A stretch of DNA of 64,000 nt, from assembly GCF_003347635.1 (NCBI RefSeq), contig NZ_QDFY01000005.1, forward strand, positions 1 through 64,000. Reading direction: 5' to 3'. The notes under the pieces were generated by a model, which did no database searches, had not been told where the DNA came from, and saw nothing but the letters and a program-made list of their open reading frames with translations. This DNA comes from Sphingosinicella terrae (GTDB lineage Bacteria > Pseudomonadota > Alphaproteobacteria > Sphingomonadales > Sphingomonadaceae). A program made the translations under genes and the position numbers. Positions 44,665 through 54,270 of this stretch are shown piece by piece; the stretch's first letter is position 1, and each line of letters begins with the position of its first letter.

Positions 44665-44811
44665 ATCCTCCCCTGCAAGGGGAGGGGGACCAGCAATAGG
44701 CTGGTGGAGGGGTGTCAGCGCTCCGTCTTCACCGAGCCTGCCGCGATTTGCACTGATGCTGACACCCCTCCACCGCCCTCGGGCGGTCCCCCTCCCCCCA
44801 CGGGGGAGGAT
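44665..44811. repeat. Inverted pair of ~55-bp REP-like elements
   Basis: Two copies face each other: 44665-44719 and, inverted, 44758-44811. Each has a G-rich box ending AGGGGGACC, a small stem, and GGTGGAGGGGTGTCAGC (identical in both, 17 bases). The inner stems differ in sequence but both pair: ACCAGC/GCTGGT in one, ACCGCCC/GGGCGGT in the other. The pair sits in the 234-base gap between the kinase and serine palmitoyltransferase genes. Confidence 0.75.
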
Positions 44812-44849
44812 TGTGGGCTGCCGGCCATTCTGGCGCAGTCGCGAGCTCG

Positions 44850-46115
44850 TCAGCCGATCACCCCCGTCGCCCGCCCGGCGCCGGCGAACATCTCGATGAT
44901 CTGCCCGACTTCCTCGTCGGTGTGGCTGGCGCAGAGCGAGCAGCGCAGCAGGAAGGTGCCGGTGGGAGTGGCGGGCGGGCGCGCCATGTTGACGTAGAGG
45001 CCGGCCTCGAGCAGCGCCTGCCACATCCGCACCGTCGTCTCCTGGTCGGCGAGGAGCACCGCGATGATCGCCGACTGCGCCTCCGGGGTCGCCAGGGTGA
45101 AGCCGAGCTCGCGCAGCCCCAGATGGAGGCGGCGGCTGTTCTTCCAGAGATGGGCGCGCTTCTCCTCGGCGTGCATCAGCTTGCGGATGGAGGTGGCGGC
45201 GGTGGCGACCACCGAAGGCGGCAGCGACGCGGTGAAGACATAGGGGCGGCAGACGAGCCGCAGCACCTCGAATTTGGGATGGTTGGAGACGACGAAGCCG
45301 CCGACCGTCCCCACCGACTTGGAGAAGGTGCCGACGACGAACTCGACCTGGTCCTCGACTTCCGCCTCCTCGAACACGCCGCGCCCGTGGGCGCCGAAGA
45401 AGCCCATGCCGTGCGCCTCGTCGACCACGACCATCGCGCCGTGGCGCTTGGCGACCTCCACCATCGCCTTGAGCGGCGCGATGTCGCCGAGCATCGAATA
45501 GACGCCCTCGAGAACGACCAGCTTGCCCGCTTCGGCCGGCAGTCGCGCCAGCCGGCGGGCGAGGTCGTCGACATTGTTGTGGCGGAATCGGACGATCTGG
45601 GCGTCGCCGAGGAAGCAGCCGTCATAGATGCTGGCATGGCTGTCGGCGTCGAGGATGATGTAATCCTCCTTGCCGGCGATGGTCGACATCAGGCCGAGAT
45701 TGGCCTGATAACCGGTCGAGAAGACCATGGCATGGTCGGTGCCGTAAAACTCCTTGAGCGCTTCCTCGCACTCGCGGTGGCCCTGGTAGGTGCCGTTGAG
45801 GACCCGGCTGCCGGTGGTTCCGGATCCATAATCGTCCAGCGCCTTCTTGCCCGCCGCGATCACGTCGGGATCGAAGGTCATCCCCATATAATTGTAGGTG
45901 CCGAGCAGGATCGTCTCCTTGCCGCGGATGATCGCCCGGGTGGGCGAGAGCACCTTCTCCATCACCAGCCCGAACGGATCGCGCACGCCGGTCGAGAGCA
46001 GGGCCTCGCGCTCGGCGATCAGCGGATCGAACTTGGCGAACAGGTCGCGGCCCGGTGCCGCGACGGGCTGCGCCTCGTCGGCCGGATCCATCGCGTTCTG
46101 GAGTGCTTCGGTCAT
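44850..46115 (-). CDS. spt: Serine palmitoyltransferase
   Basis: A 421-residue alpha-oxoamine synthase condensing L-serine with an acyl thioester to 3-ketosphinganine, the first step of sphingolipid synthesis. NYMGMTFDPDV, GSGTTGSRVLNGTYQGHRE, VVVDEAHGMGFFGAHGRGV and the PLP-lysine region VGTFSKSVGTVGGFV match sphingomonad SPT more closely than ALAS or KBL. GGCAGGAAG precedes ATG 46115. An acyl carrier protein gene lies just upstream on the same strand, consistent with an acyl-ACP donor. Likely cytosolic, as in Sphingomonas. Confidence 0.93.
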   Translation of the reverse strand: MTEALQNAMDPADEAQPVAAPGRDLFAKFDPLIAEREALLSTGVRDPFGLVMEKVLSPTRAIIRGKETILLGTYNYMGMTFDPDVIAAGKKALDDYGSGTTGSRVLNGTYQGHRECEEALKEFYGTDHAMVFSTGYQANLGLMSTIAGKEDYIILDADSHASIYDGCFLGDAQIVRFRHNNVDDLARRLARLPAEAGKLVVLEGVYSMLGDIAPLKAMVEVAKRHGAMVVVDEAHGMGFFGAHGRGVFEEAEVEDQVEFVVGTFSKSVGTVGGFVVSNHPKFEVLRLVCRPYVFTASLPPSVVATAATSIRKLMHAEEKRAHLWKNSRRLHLGLRELGFTLATPEAQSAIIAVLLADQETTVRMWQALLEAGLYVNMARPPATPTGTFLLRCSLCASHTDEEVGQIIEMFAGAGRATGVIG

Positions 46116-46129
46116 CTTCCTGCCTTTCC

Positions 46130-46229
46130 CCCCTCCCTGCGCGCAGGAAGGGGCAGAGGGTGGTCCGGCGACGAAAGGCCGCTGGCCGGGGCGACCGGCC
46201 CACCCCGGTCCCTCCCCTGTCCGGGGAGG
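46130..46229. repeat. GC-rich palindromes between acp and spt
   Basis: 46130-46153 is a near-perfect palindrome (CCCCTCCCTGC, 2-base centre, GCAGGAAGGGG) of the same type as 53217-53240. 46211-46229 is a second hairpin (CCTCCCC/GGGGAGG). They separate two co-directional genes and may attenuate or stabilise the message. Confidence 0.6.
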
Positions 46230-46237
46230 GGAACGGA

Positions 46238-46486
46238 TTATCCTTCGGCCTTGAGCTTGGCGACGGCGTCGACCAACTGCCCGACCGTCTCGATCTCGGC
46301 CTGCATGTTCATCGTGATCAGGATGTCGAACTCGTCCTCGACGGAGGCGACGAAGTCCATGACCACCAGGCTGTCCCATTCGAGATCGCCGGCGAAGGTG
46401 GTGGAGTCGGTGAGCGCCACGCCCTTCTTGTTGAATGGCTCGATCAGCTCGGCGACCTTGGCGAAGGTCTGGTCTCGGTCGGTCAT
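46238..46486 (-). CDS. Acyl carrier protein (sphingolipid-associated)
   Basis: An 82-residue ACP with the phosphopantetheine Ser in LEWDSLVVMDFVASVEDEF. It departs from the housekeeping AcpP motif (DSLD-type) and has an unusual extension FNKKGVALTDST. Being next to serine palmitoyltransferase on the same strand, it most likely carries the fatty acyl donor for that enzyme, as reported for dedicated ACPs near bacterial SPT genes. Confidence 0.9.
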   Translation of the reverse strand: MTDRDQTFAKVAELIEPFNKKGVALTDSTTFAGDLEWDSLVVMDFVASVEDEFDILITMNMQAEIETVGQLVDAVAKLKAEG

Positions 46487-46672
46487 GGCTGCCCTCTAGA
46501 GCATCGCACGAACAAGTGGGAACCGGTTTTTGCTTCGGGGCGATGCGGTTTCGAACTCCGGGTCCGGCGCCCGTCTGCCAAGTGAATGGGGCCGGAAAGG
46601 GGCGAATGCTTGGCAAGGCGCCCACCGGCATGGCATGAGGCGGCCAAGCAGTTGAACGGGGGCGAAGTTTTC

Positions 46673-47200
46673 GTGGCCGAAGAGAAGAACCCGGTTCCGC
46701 CTCATTATCCGGCCAATGCCGTGCACCTGATGCGCACGACGCAGCTGGCGCAACTCCAGCTTTCGGCGATGGCCGATACCAAGGCCAATATCGTCATGGG
46801 CGCGACCTTCGTCATCTTCACCATCACGATCGGCAAGGCCCAGGGCGCCTCGGCGCCGCTGCCCTTGCTGATCCTCGGCGCCGCCGCCTTCTTCTCCGCG
46901 ATCTTCGCCATCCTCGCCGTGCTGCCGGTGACGCGCGGCCGCCGCTCGGCGTCCGAGCCGAACCTGCTCTTCTTCGGCGTCTTCACCCGGATCAAGGAGG
47001 AGGAGTTCATCGACCGGCTGATGACGCGGCTGGAGAGCGACGACAGCGTCTACCGGACGATGGCGCGCGACATCCACCAGCAGGGGACGGTGCTTCAGAC
47101 CAAGAAATACCGGATGCTGAACTACGCCTACCGGACCTTGCTGCTCGGCCTGGTGGCGAGCGGTATCGCCTATCTGGTGCTCTACTTCACCGAGGGCTGA
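46673..47200 (+). CDS. Pycsar effector-type (PycTM/DUF5706) membrane protein
   Basis: About 175 residues from a GTG (46673) with GGGGGCGAAG upstream; an ATG at 46586 is an alternative. The conserved MRTTQLAQLQLSAMADTKAN leads into two membrane helices (IVMGATFVIFTITIG; LLILGAAAFFSAIFAILAVL), a cytoplasmic helical region (EEEFIDRLMTRLESDDSVYR) and a C-terminal helix (TLLLGLVASGIAYLVLYF). This matches my recollection of the PycTM family, whose defence members open the membrane on cyclic pyrimidine signals. No cyclase gene is nearby, so a non-defence role is likely here. Confidence 0.75.
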   Translation: MAEEKNPVPPHYPANAVHLMRTTQLAQLQLSAMADTKANIVMGATFVIFTITIGKAQGASAPLPLLILGAAAFFSAIFAILAVLPVTRGRRSASEPNLLFFGVFTRIKEEEFIDRLMTRLESDDSVYRTMARDIHQQGTVLQTKKYRMLNYAYRTLLLGLVASGIAYLVLYFTEG

Positions 47201-47212
47201 CGATCCCGGCAC

Positions 47213-47233
47213 CTCCACCTGGCCAGGACAGAC
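47213..47233. repeat. 21-bp dispersed repeat (copy 2)
   Basis: CTCCACCTGGCC-A-GGACAGAC matches 22668-22688 with one difference and likewise sits just 3' of a minus-strand gene, between convergent genes. Confidence 0.55.
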
Positions 47234-47234
47234 T

Positions 47235-49375
<2,141 letters not shown>

Positions 49376-49505
49376 TCACATCGCATCGAAACCCGACAGG
49401 CCCGAAACCGTCGCAGCCGATGGTTAACGAGGCGTTGCAGGAGTCGTTCGCCTCGCGCCGGCTTCCGCGCCCACCGGCCATGAAGCCATAAGAAAAGGGT
49501 TGAAA

Positions 49506-50978
49506 ATGAAGCGCATCATCTACGCCACGATATCCACTCTCGCCCTCGTCTCCGCTGCGCCCTTATTCGCGCAGAATAACGCTTCCGATGTTGCGCAGGC
49601 CGGCGAAGCCGGGCTGGTGCTGGTCGAGCAGCAGCAGGGCTCCGACAATGATGCGGTCGCGGAGCAGGCCGAAGGCTCGGTCGATTCCGACATCAAGATC
49701 TACCAGACGGGCAACGGCGCTACCGCGACGTCGACGCAAGGCGAGGGCGTCGGCAACGAGTCGATCATCGGTCAGACCGCGGCCGGATCGGTCGTCGTCG
49801 GTCAGGACGGCGATCGCAACGAGTCCAGCGTGGTCCAGAACGGCGATTCCTCGGTTGAGCTGTCTCAGACCGCCGGCCAGGGCGGCTATGTCAACAATGA
49901 CAGCATGATCTCGCAGACCGGCGACGGCTCGATCATCCGCGTCAGCCAGACCAATCTCGAAGCCGAGGATACCAACCGGTCGAATGTCTTCCAATATGGC
50001 GACTTTCAGTCCGCCGATGTGACCCAGGTCGGGCCGCGCGTGGGATCGACCGTCACGCAGGAAGCCTCGGCGACCGGCGCGTCCGCGACCGTCGACCAGT
50101 CCGGCTTCTCGCACAGCGCGATCGTCAGCCAGTCCGCCGCCGACGCGAGCGTCTCCGTCGTCCAATCCGGGATCGGCGCCGGCATGGGCAGCTTCATCGC
50201 GCCGATCACCCACTCCGCCCGCGTGACCCAATGGTCCTCGGCCACCGGGAGCGACGCTTCGGTCATCCAGTCGGGCGAAGGCAGCGAGGGGCACAACGCC
50301 ATCGTCAGCCAGCGTGGGACGGAATCCTCCGCCTTCGTCTCCCAGTCCGGAGACGGCGTCGAGCAATATTCGCTCGTGCTCCAGAGCGGCGCCGGCGCGC
50401 AGGCGCTCGTCGACCAGCAGGGCGAGGGCAATGACGCCGACATCACCCAGGACGGCGACGCCACCTATGCGCGCGTCTATCAGCAGGGCGGCTTCAACAC
50501 GGCGACCGTCGATCAGCCGAGCGATGGCGCGAGCGCCTATGTGGCGCAGATCGGCGATACCAACGCGTCCGAAGTGACGCAGACCGGCGCCAGCCTCGCC
50601 GCCGTGGCCCAGATCGGCTCCGGCAACGTGGCGACCGTGGAGCAGACGGATGCGGGCAACCGCGCCGGCATCGGCCAGGGCGTGACCGCCGATCTCGCCG
50701 AGCTCCTCGAAGGCGACTATGACAGCGTCGGCTTTGCTTCTGCCGCCGACAGCCATGCCAGCATCGTCCAGAACGGCGCCGGCAGCGATGCGGCGATCCT
50801 GCAGACCGGCTCGGGCCACGATGCCGCGATCACGCAGGCCGCGGGGACGACCGGCAACCTGGCGCTGGTCACGCAGGCGGGCACGGCGAATGTCGCTACC
50901 GTCCTTCAGGCGAGCAGCGACAACCAGGCCGTCGTCAATCAGTCCGGCATGGGCAACAGCGCGACGGTGCTCCAATAA
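49506..50978 (+). CDS. Large curlin-repeat (curli-like amyloid) secreted protein
   Basis: A 490-residue exported protein with signal peptide KRIIYATISTLALVSAAPLFA. The rest is a long array of loosely 20-24-residue units rich in Gln, Ser, Gly, Asn and Ala, following the curlin plan (SxxxxQxGxxNxAxVxQ), e.g. SMISQTGDGSIIRVSQT and TNASEVTQTGASLAAVAQIG. CsgA and CsgB have five repeats in about 150 residues; here there are roughly twenty. Lysine is nearly absent from the mature chain and acidic residues are common. No csgC/E/F/G genes lie in the window. AAAAGGG precedes the ATG. Probably a surface amyloid or matrix fibre subunit. Confidence 0.82.
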   Translation: MKRIIYATISTLALVSAAPLFAQNNASDVAQAGEAGLVLVEQQQGSDNDAVAEQAEGSVDSDIKIYQTGNGATATSTQGEGVGNESIIGQTAAGSVVVGQDGDRNESSVVQNGDSSVELSQTAGQGGYVNNDSMISQTGDGSIIRVSQTNLEAEDTNRSNVFQYGDFQSADVTQVGPRVGSTVTQEASATGASATVDQSGFSHSAIVSQSAADASVSVVQSGIGAGMGSFIAPITHSARVTQWSSATGSDASVIQSGEGSEGHNAIVSQRGTESSAFVSQSGDGVEQYSLVLQSGAGAQALVDQQGEGNDADITQDGDATYARVYQQGGFNTATVDQPSDGASAYVAQIGDTNASEVTQTGASLAAVAQIGSGNVATVEQTDAGNRAGIGQGVTADLAELLEGDYDSVGFASAADSHASIVQNGAGSDAAILQTGSGHDAAITQAAGTTGNLALVTQAGTANVATVLQASSDNQAVVNQSGMGNSATVLQ

Positions 50979-50987
50979 ATGAAAGGA

Positions 50988-51016
50988 TCCGGCGCCTCTC
51001 GAAGAGGGGCGCCGGA
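50988..51016. terminator. Hairpin downstream of curlin-like gene
   Basis: Arms 50988-51000 and 51004-51016 (TCCGGCGCCTCTC and its complement with one mismatch) enclose GAA, ten bases after the stop. There is no T-run, so it may act as a bidirectional or stability hairpin between convergent genes rather than a strong intrinsic terminator. Confidence 0.55.
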
Positions 51017-51038
51017 CCTGATTGGCAGGCCGGCCGGA

Positions 51039-51389
51039 TCAGTCGGGCGTCTGCTGGTGGAAGGCCATCAGCCAGCCTTCCTCGATCCGGACATAGAGGC
51101 TCCCGCACCAGGCGCGATACGGCTCGGCCATGCCTTCGCGGCCGGCGACGGCGCGATAGGCGATGACGGCGACGCCCTCGGCAGGCTGGTCGCAGCGCCA
51201 GCCGGAGATGTCGAGGTGGGACCAGCGCGGCCCCTTCTCGATCCCGGCGATCAGCGTCTCGCGGTCGAGCACGCCGATCTGAGGGAAGACCATCATGCAG
51301 TCCGGCGTCAGCCTGGCGCGATAATGGCCGGCGTCGCCGAACCAGAAGGCGCGCTCGATCGCCTGCAATTCCTCGCTCGCCTGGGTCAC
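51039..51389 (-). CDS. SnoaL/DUF4440-like NTF2-fold protein
   Basis: A 116-residue NTF2-fold protein (EELQAIERAFWFGDAGHYRARLTPDCMMVFP, then SLYVRIEEGWLMAFHQQTP). The GTG at 51389 overlaps the stop of the VOC gene as GTGA. Last gene of a three-gene TetR-VOC-SnoaL unit. Function not assigned; members bind or isomerise small hydrophobic molecules. Confidence 0.8.
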   Translation of the reverse strand: MTQASEELQAIERAFWFGDAGHYRARLTPDCMMVFPQIGVLDRETLIAGIEKGPRWSHLDISGWRCDQPAEGVAVIAYRAVAGREGMAEPYRAWCGSLYVRIEEGWLMAFHQQTPD

Positions 51390-51730
51390 GGCCGCTCGTG
51401 ATAGGCCTGGTAGAGGCCGATCCTGCCGCCGCCCGGAAGCGGCACCGAGGTGGCCCGGCTCCAATCGGCCGTCATCGGCTCGCTGCAGGTCACCCCTTTC
51501 TCCGCCAGCCGCGCCATCGCCCCGTCGAGATCCTCGCAGATCAGATGGATTTCGTGGAGGTCGTTGCGCACGTGGCCGTGCACGCCGAGCTCGGTCGGCG
51601 GCAGCTTGAAGATCAGCCGGCCGCCGCCCGAATCGATGCTCGGCAGCTCGATCATTTCGCTCAGGAAGGCCCGGTCGGCGGCCTCGTTTTGGGTGTAGAT
51701 CATCACATGGGCGCCGGTGATCAGGGTCAT
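51386..51730 (-). CDS. VOC family protein
   Basis: A 114-residue single-module glyoxalase-fold protein (TLITGAHVMIYTQNEAADRAFL, LHEIHLICEDLDGAMARLAEKG, PLPGGGRIGLYQ). ATG 51730 overlaps the TetR stop as ATGA. Probable binding or resistance protein regulated by the cotranscribed TetR protein; no substrate can be named. Confidence 0.83.
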   Translation of the reverse strand: MTLITGAHVMIYTQNEAADRAFLSEMIELPSIDSGGGRLIFKLPPTELGVHGHVRNDLHEIHLICEDLDGAMARLAEKGVTCSEPMTADWSRATSVPLPGGGRIGLYQAYHERP

Positions 51731-52317
51731 TGCCTCTGTCCCTCCTCGAGCCGCGTCGATCCGATCAGCTGGCGGCGCGCCACCTCGCGCGCCTGGCCGC
51801 GGGCGAGCCCTAGCGCCTCGGCCATCGGCTCGCCCAGAAGCGAGTCGCCGATCGCCGCGAGGACCAGCCACAAGGTCGTCTCGTGCACCGGGCGGTCCTC
51901 ATGTCCCTCGCCCAGCCGGTCGACGAGCTGGTGGATCGAGTCCAGGATGGGATTGAGCGCATCGCGGTTCCCGGAAAGGATCATCCAGGCGGCGAGGGCC
52001 CCGGCCCCCTCGCGTCCGAAGGCGTCGAAGGTCCTGTCGACGATCTCGATCGGATCGGCCTCGCCCTGGCGGCTGCGCTCGACGGCCTCGGCGATGCCGG
52101 CGCAGACCCGGTCGCTGATCAGCTGTGCCAGAGCCGCCTGCAGCCCCGCCGCCGAGCCGAAATGGTGGAGCAGGTTGGCGTGGGTCTTGCCGATCTGCGC
52201 CGCCACCGCTTTCAGGGTCACCGCCTGCGGCCCCTCGTCGATCAGCAGCCGGCGCGCGGCTTCGAGCGCGGCCGCGCGGCTCTGCTCCGGGCTGAGGCGT
52301 TCGCGGCTTATTGACAT
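51727..52317 (-). CDS. TetR family transcriptional regulator
   Basis: About 196 residues from ATG 52317. HTH: SRAAALEAARRLLIDEGPQAV, then QIGKTHANLLHHFGSAAGLQAA. It is divergent from the metal-dependent hydrolase gene with a 44-base AT-rich spacer and heads the VOC and SnoaL genes through an ATGA overlap, so it probably controls both directions. Confidence 0.87.
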   Translation of the reverse strand: MSISRERLSPEQSRAAALEAARRLLIDEGPQAVTLKAVAAQIGKTHANLLHHFGSAAGLQAALAQLISDRVCAGIAEAVERSRQGEADPIEIVDRTFDAFGREGAGALAAWMILSGNRDALNPILDSIHQLVDRLGEGHEDRPVHETTLWLVLAAIGDSLLGEPMAEALGLARGQAREVARRQLIGSTRLEEGQRQ

Positions 52318-52361
52318 TGTTGTAAGTATTCCATAGCCCGACAGGGGAGTGGAGATACAGC

Positions 52362-53210
52362 ATGGCGCGACTCGGTACACCCGAAGACTTGACCATCACG
52401 CCTCGCGACCGTCGCTTCGGCCGGGGCGACCGCCAGGACCGCTGGTGGATGGGCGGCGATGCCGTCGCCACCGCTTTCTACAATGCGCTGTCGGCCACCT
52501 TCCCCAAGGGCGAGGCTTTCTTCGTGGAGAGCGTCCGCCGGTTCCGCGACGGCGCGCCGCCGAAGCTCGAGCGCGAGATCAGGGCCTTCGTCACCCAGGA
52601 GGTGATGCACAGCCGCGAGCATGTGCAGTTCAACAAGCGGGCGCACGAGGCCGGCTACGACATCACGACGCTCGAGGATCGGGTGGAATGGCGTTTGTCG
52701 ATCACGAGGTCGCGGCCGCCGGTCGTCAATCTGTGCGCGACCATGTGCCTCGAGCATTTCACCGCCATTCTCGCCCACGAGCTGCTCGGGGACGACCGCC
52801 ATCTCGCGCCGGCCGATCCGGAGAGCCAGGCGATGTGGCGCTGGCACGCGATCGAGGAGATCGAGCATAAGGGCGTCGCCTACGACACCTGGCTGCACGC
52901 CACCCGGGCGTGGCCGCGGCGCAAGCGCTGGAGCGTCAAGGCGCGGGTGATGCTGTTCGTCACCCGCAACTTCGTCGTCGATCGCTCGCTCGGCACGCTC
53001 GAGCTGCTCCGGCAGGACGGGATCACCGGACCGAAGGCGTGGGCGCGGATGCTCTGGTTCGCCTGGGTGCGTCCCGGCATGCTGCGCAAGATTCTCGGCG
53101 CCTGGATCGCCTTCTTCCTTCCTGGCTTCCACCCCTGGAAGCATGACGACCGCCACCTGATCGCCGCCGCGGAAAAGAAACTCGGCGCCCCCACGGAAGC
53201 GCTCGCCTGA
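52362..53210 (+). CDS. Predicted metal-dependent hydrolase (PF10118-type)
   Basis: A 282-residue protein. The repeated Glu/His signatures FVTQEVMHSREHVQFNK, EHFTAILAHELL and WRWHAIEEIEHKGVAYD build a di-metal helical site like that of ferritin-type or Metal_hydrol proteins. The C-terminal region holds hydrophobic helices (WIAFFLPGFHPW). Often found near TetR regulators in sphingomonads. Reaction unknown. Confidence 0.85.
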   Translation: MARLGTPEDLTITPRDRRFGRGDRQDRWWMGGDAVATAFYNALSATFPKGEAFFVESVRRFRDGAPPKLEREIRAFVTQEVMHSREHVQFNKRAHEAGYDITTLEDRVEWRLSITRSRPPVVNLCATMCLEHFTAILAHELLGDDRHLAPADPESQAMWRWHAIEEIEHKGVAYDTWLHATRAWPRRKRWSVKARVMLFVTRNFVVDRSLGTLELLRQDGITGPKAWARMLWFAWVRPGMLRKILGAWIAFFLPGFHPWKHDDRHLIAAAEKKLGAPTEALA

Positions 53211-53216
53211 GTATCT

Positions 53217-53240
53217 CCCCTCCCTGCGTGCAGGGAGGGG
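53217..53240. terminator. Perfect palindrome between convergent genes
   Basis: CCCCTCCCTGC-GT-GCAGGGAGGGG: 11-bp perfect arms with a 2-base centre, in the 37-base gap between two converging genes. It probably works as a bidirectional terminator or REP-like element; a near-identical palindrome lies at 46130-46153. Confidence 0.65.
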
Positions 53241-53247
53241 CAGGAAG

Positions 53248-53817
53248 TTACGCCGCCATCGCGCAGGCCGCGTCGGCATCCGCCTCGAGGCAGGTCTCCG
53301 TCTTGGCCAGGTTCAGCACGAATTCGCGCGACGGCGCCTCGGCGCCGCGGCCGGCGCTGTAGCGGGTGACGATCCGGCCGGTCGGCCGGAAGCCGAGCTT
53401 GGCCAGCACCCGGCCCGAGGCGGGATTATCGAGGAAGTGGCCGGCTTCCAGCCGCGGCAGGCGCAGCGAATCGCGCGCATAGGCGATCACCGCCCGGCTC
53501 GCCTCGGTGGCGAAGCCGAGGCCCCAATAGGGCCGCGCGATCCAGTAGCCGAACTCCGACTCGCCATGCTCGCTGGCGGCGAAGCCGATGCCGCCGATCA
53601 GCTTCGGCGCGCCGCGCGTGCGCAGGAAGATGAGGCAGGCCGCTTCCCTCGGGTCGCGCTCGCGGGTGAGGAACGCCTCCGCATCGGCAGGCGTGTAGGG
53701 CCAGGGCGCCTGGGCGAGATTGCGGACGATCCGCTCGTCGGCGATCGCCCTGAACAGGGCCGGAGCGTCCTCCCTCCAGCCGGGCCGCAGCAGCAGTCTT
53801 TCGGTTCTCGCGAACAT
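53248..53817 (-). CDS. GNAT family N-acetyltransferase (RimJ-like)
   Basis: A 189-residue acetyltransferase from ATG 53817 with GGAGG upstream. TERLLLRPGWREDAPALF, GYWIARPYWGLGFATEA (acetyl-CoA loop) and NPASGRVLAKLGFRPTG are typical of the RimJ/RimL branch. It could modify a protein N-terminus or a small amine. Confidence 0.88.
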   Translation of the reverse strand: MFARTERLLLRPGWREDAPALFRAIADERIVRNLAQAPWPYTPADAEAFLTRERDPREAACLIFLRTRGAPKLIGGIGFAASEHGESEFGYWIARPYWGLGFATEASRAVIAYARDSLRLPRLEAGHFLDNPASGRVLAKLGFRPTGRIVTRYSAGRGAEAPSREFVLNLAKTETCLEADADAACAMAA

Positions 53818-53883
53818 GTTCTTCCCTCCTGGCCGCGCCGCTAGACCCTTCGGGTGACGGTCCGGCGACAGTTTCGAGGGAGA

Positions 53884-53917
53884 AACAAAAAGAGAGAGAG
53901 GGGGCGACCCTCTCCCT
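53884..53917 (-). terminator. Rho-independent terminator of rplU-rpmA
   Basis: On the minus strand GAGAGGG (53914-53908), a five-base loop and CCCTCTC (53902-53896) are followed by TCTCTTTTTG. A 7-bp GC-rich stem plus U-tract downstream of rpmA is a textbook intrinsic terminator. Confidence 0.8.
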
Positions 53918-53951
53918 CGAACGATCCTTTCGGATCCGGGCCGCCCCTTGG

Positions 53952-53976
53952 GGGACAGCCCGTCATCGGCTGTCCC
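53952..53976 (-). other. Hairpin overlapping the rpmA stop
   Basis: GGGACAGCC (53952-53960) pairs perfectly with GGCTGTCCC (53968-53976) across a 7-base loop, beginning at the last base of the rpmA stop codon. No U-tract follows directly, so it may protect the 3' end or assist the terminator further on. Confidence 0.55.
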
Positions 53977-54245
53977 TATTCGGCTGCGTTCGCTTGCATG
54001 TCCACGCACACGAACTTGCGACCGAGTCGGCCGTCGCGGAACGCGACGCGGCCGTCGGTAAGCGCAAAGAGGGTATGGTCCTTGCCCATGCCGACGCCGG
54101 AACCCGGATAATATTTGGTGCCGCGCTGGCGTACGATGATGTTGCCCGGGACGACCGTTTCGCCGCCGAACTTCTTCACGCCCAGACGCTTGCTCTGCGA
54201 GTCGCGACCGTTGCGCGACGAACCGCCTGCTTTCTTATGTGCCAT
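53976..54245 (-). CDS. rpmA: Large ribosomal subunit protein bL27
   Basis: An 89-residue L27 ([28 protein letters not shown]-type start; [26 protein letters not shown]). It lies at the peptidyl-transferase centre. It follows rplU after 25 bases and ends at a hairpin and intrinsic terminator. Confidence 0.98.
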   Translation of the reverse strand: MAHKKAGGSSRNGRDSQSKRLGVKKFGGETVVPGNIIVRQRGTKYYPGSGVGMGKDHTLFALTDGRVAFRDGRLGRKFVCVDMQANAAE

Positions 54246-54270
54246 GACGAAACTCTAACCTCGTAGCTCT

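Noticed and set aside
46238-47200. A complete Pycsar anti-phage system
   Set aside because: Only the membrane effector-like protein is present; no pyrimidine cyclase gene lies on either side.
49506-50978. CRISPR-like or satellite DNA repeat
   Set aside because: The periodicity is at protein level (curlin units); DNA units vary freely at third positions and there are no identical repeats with unique spacers.
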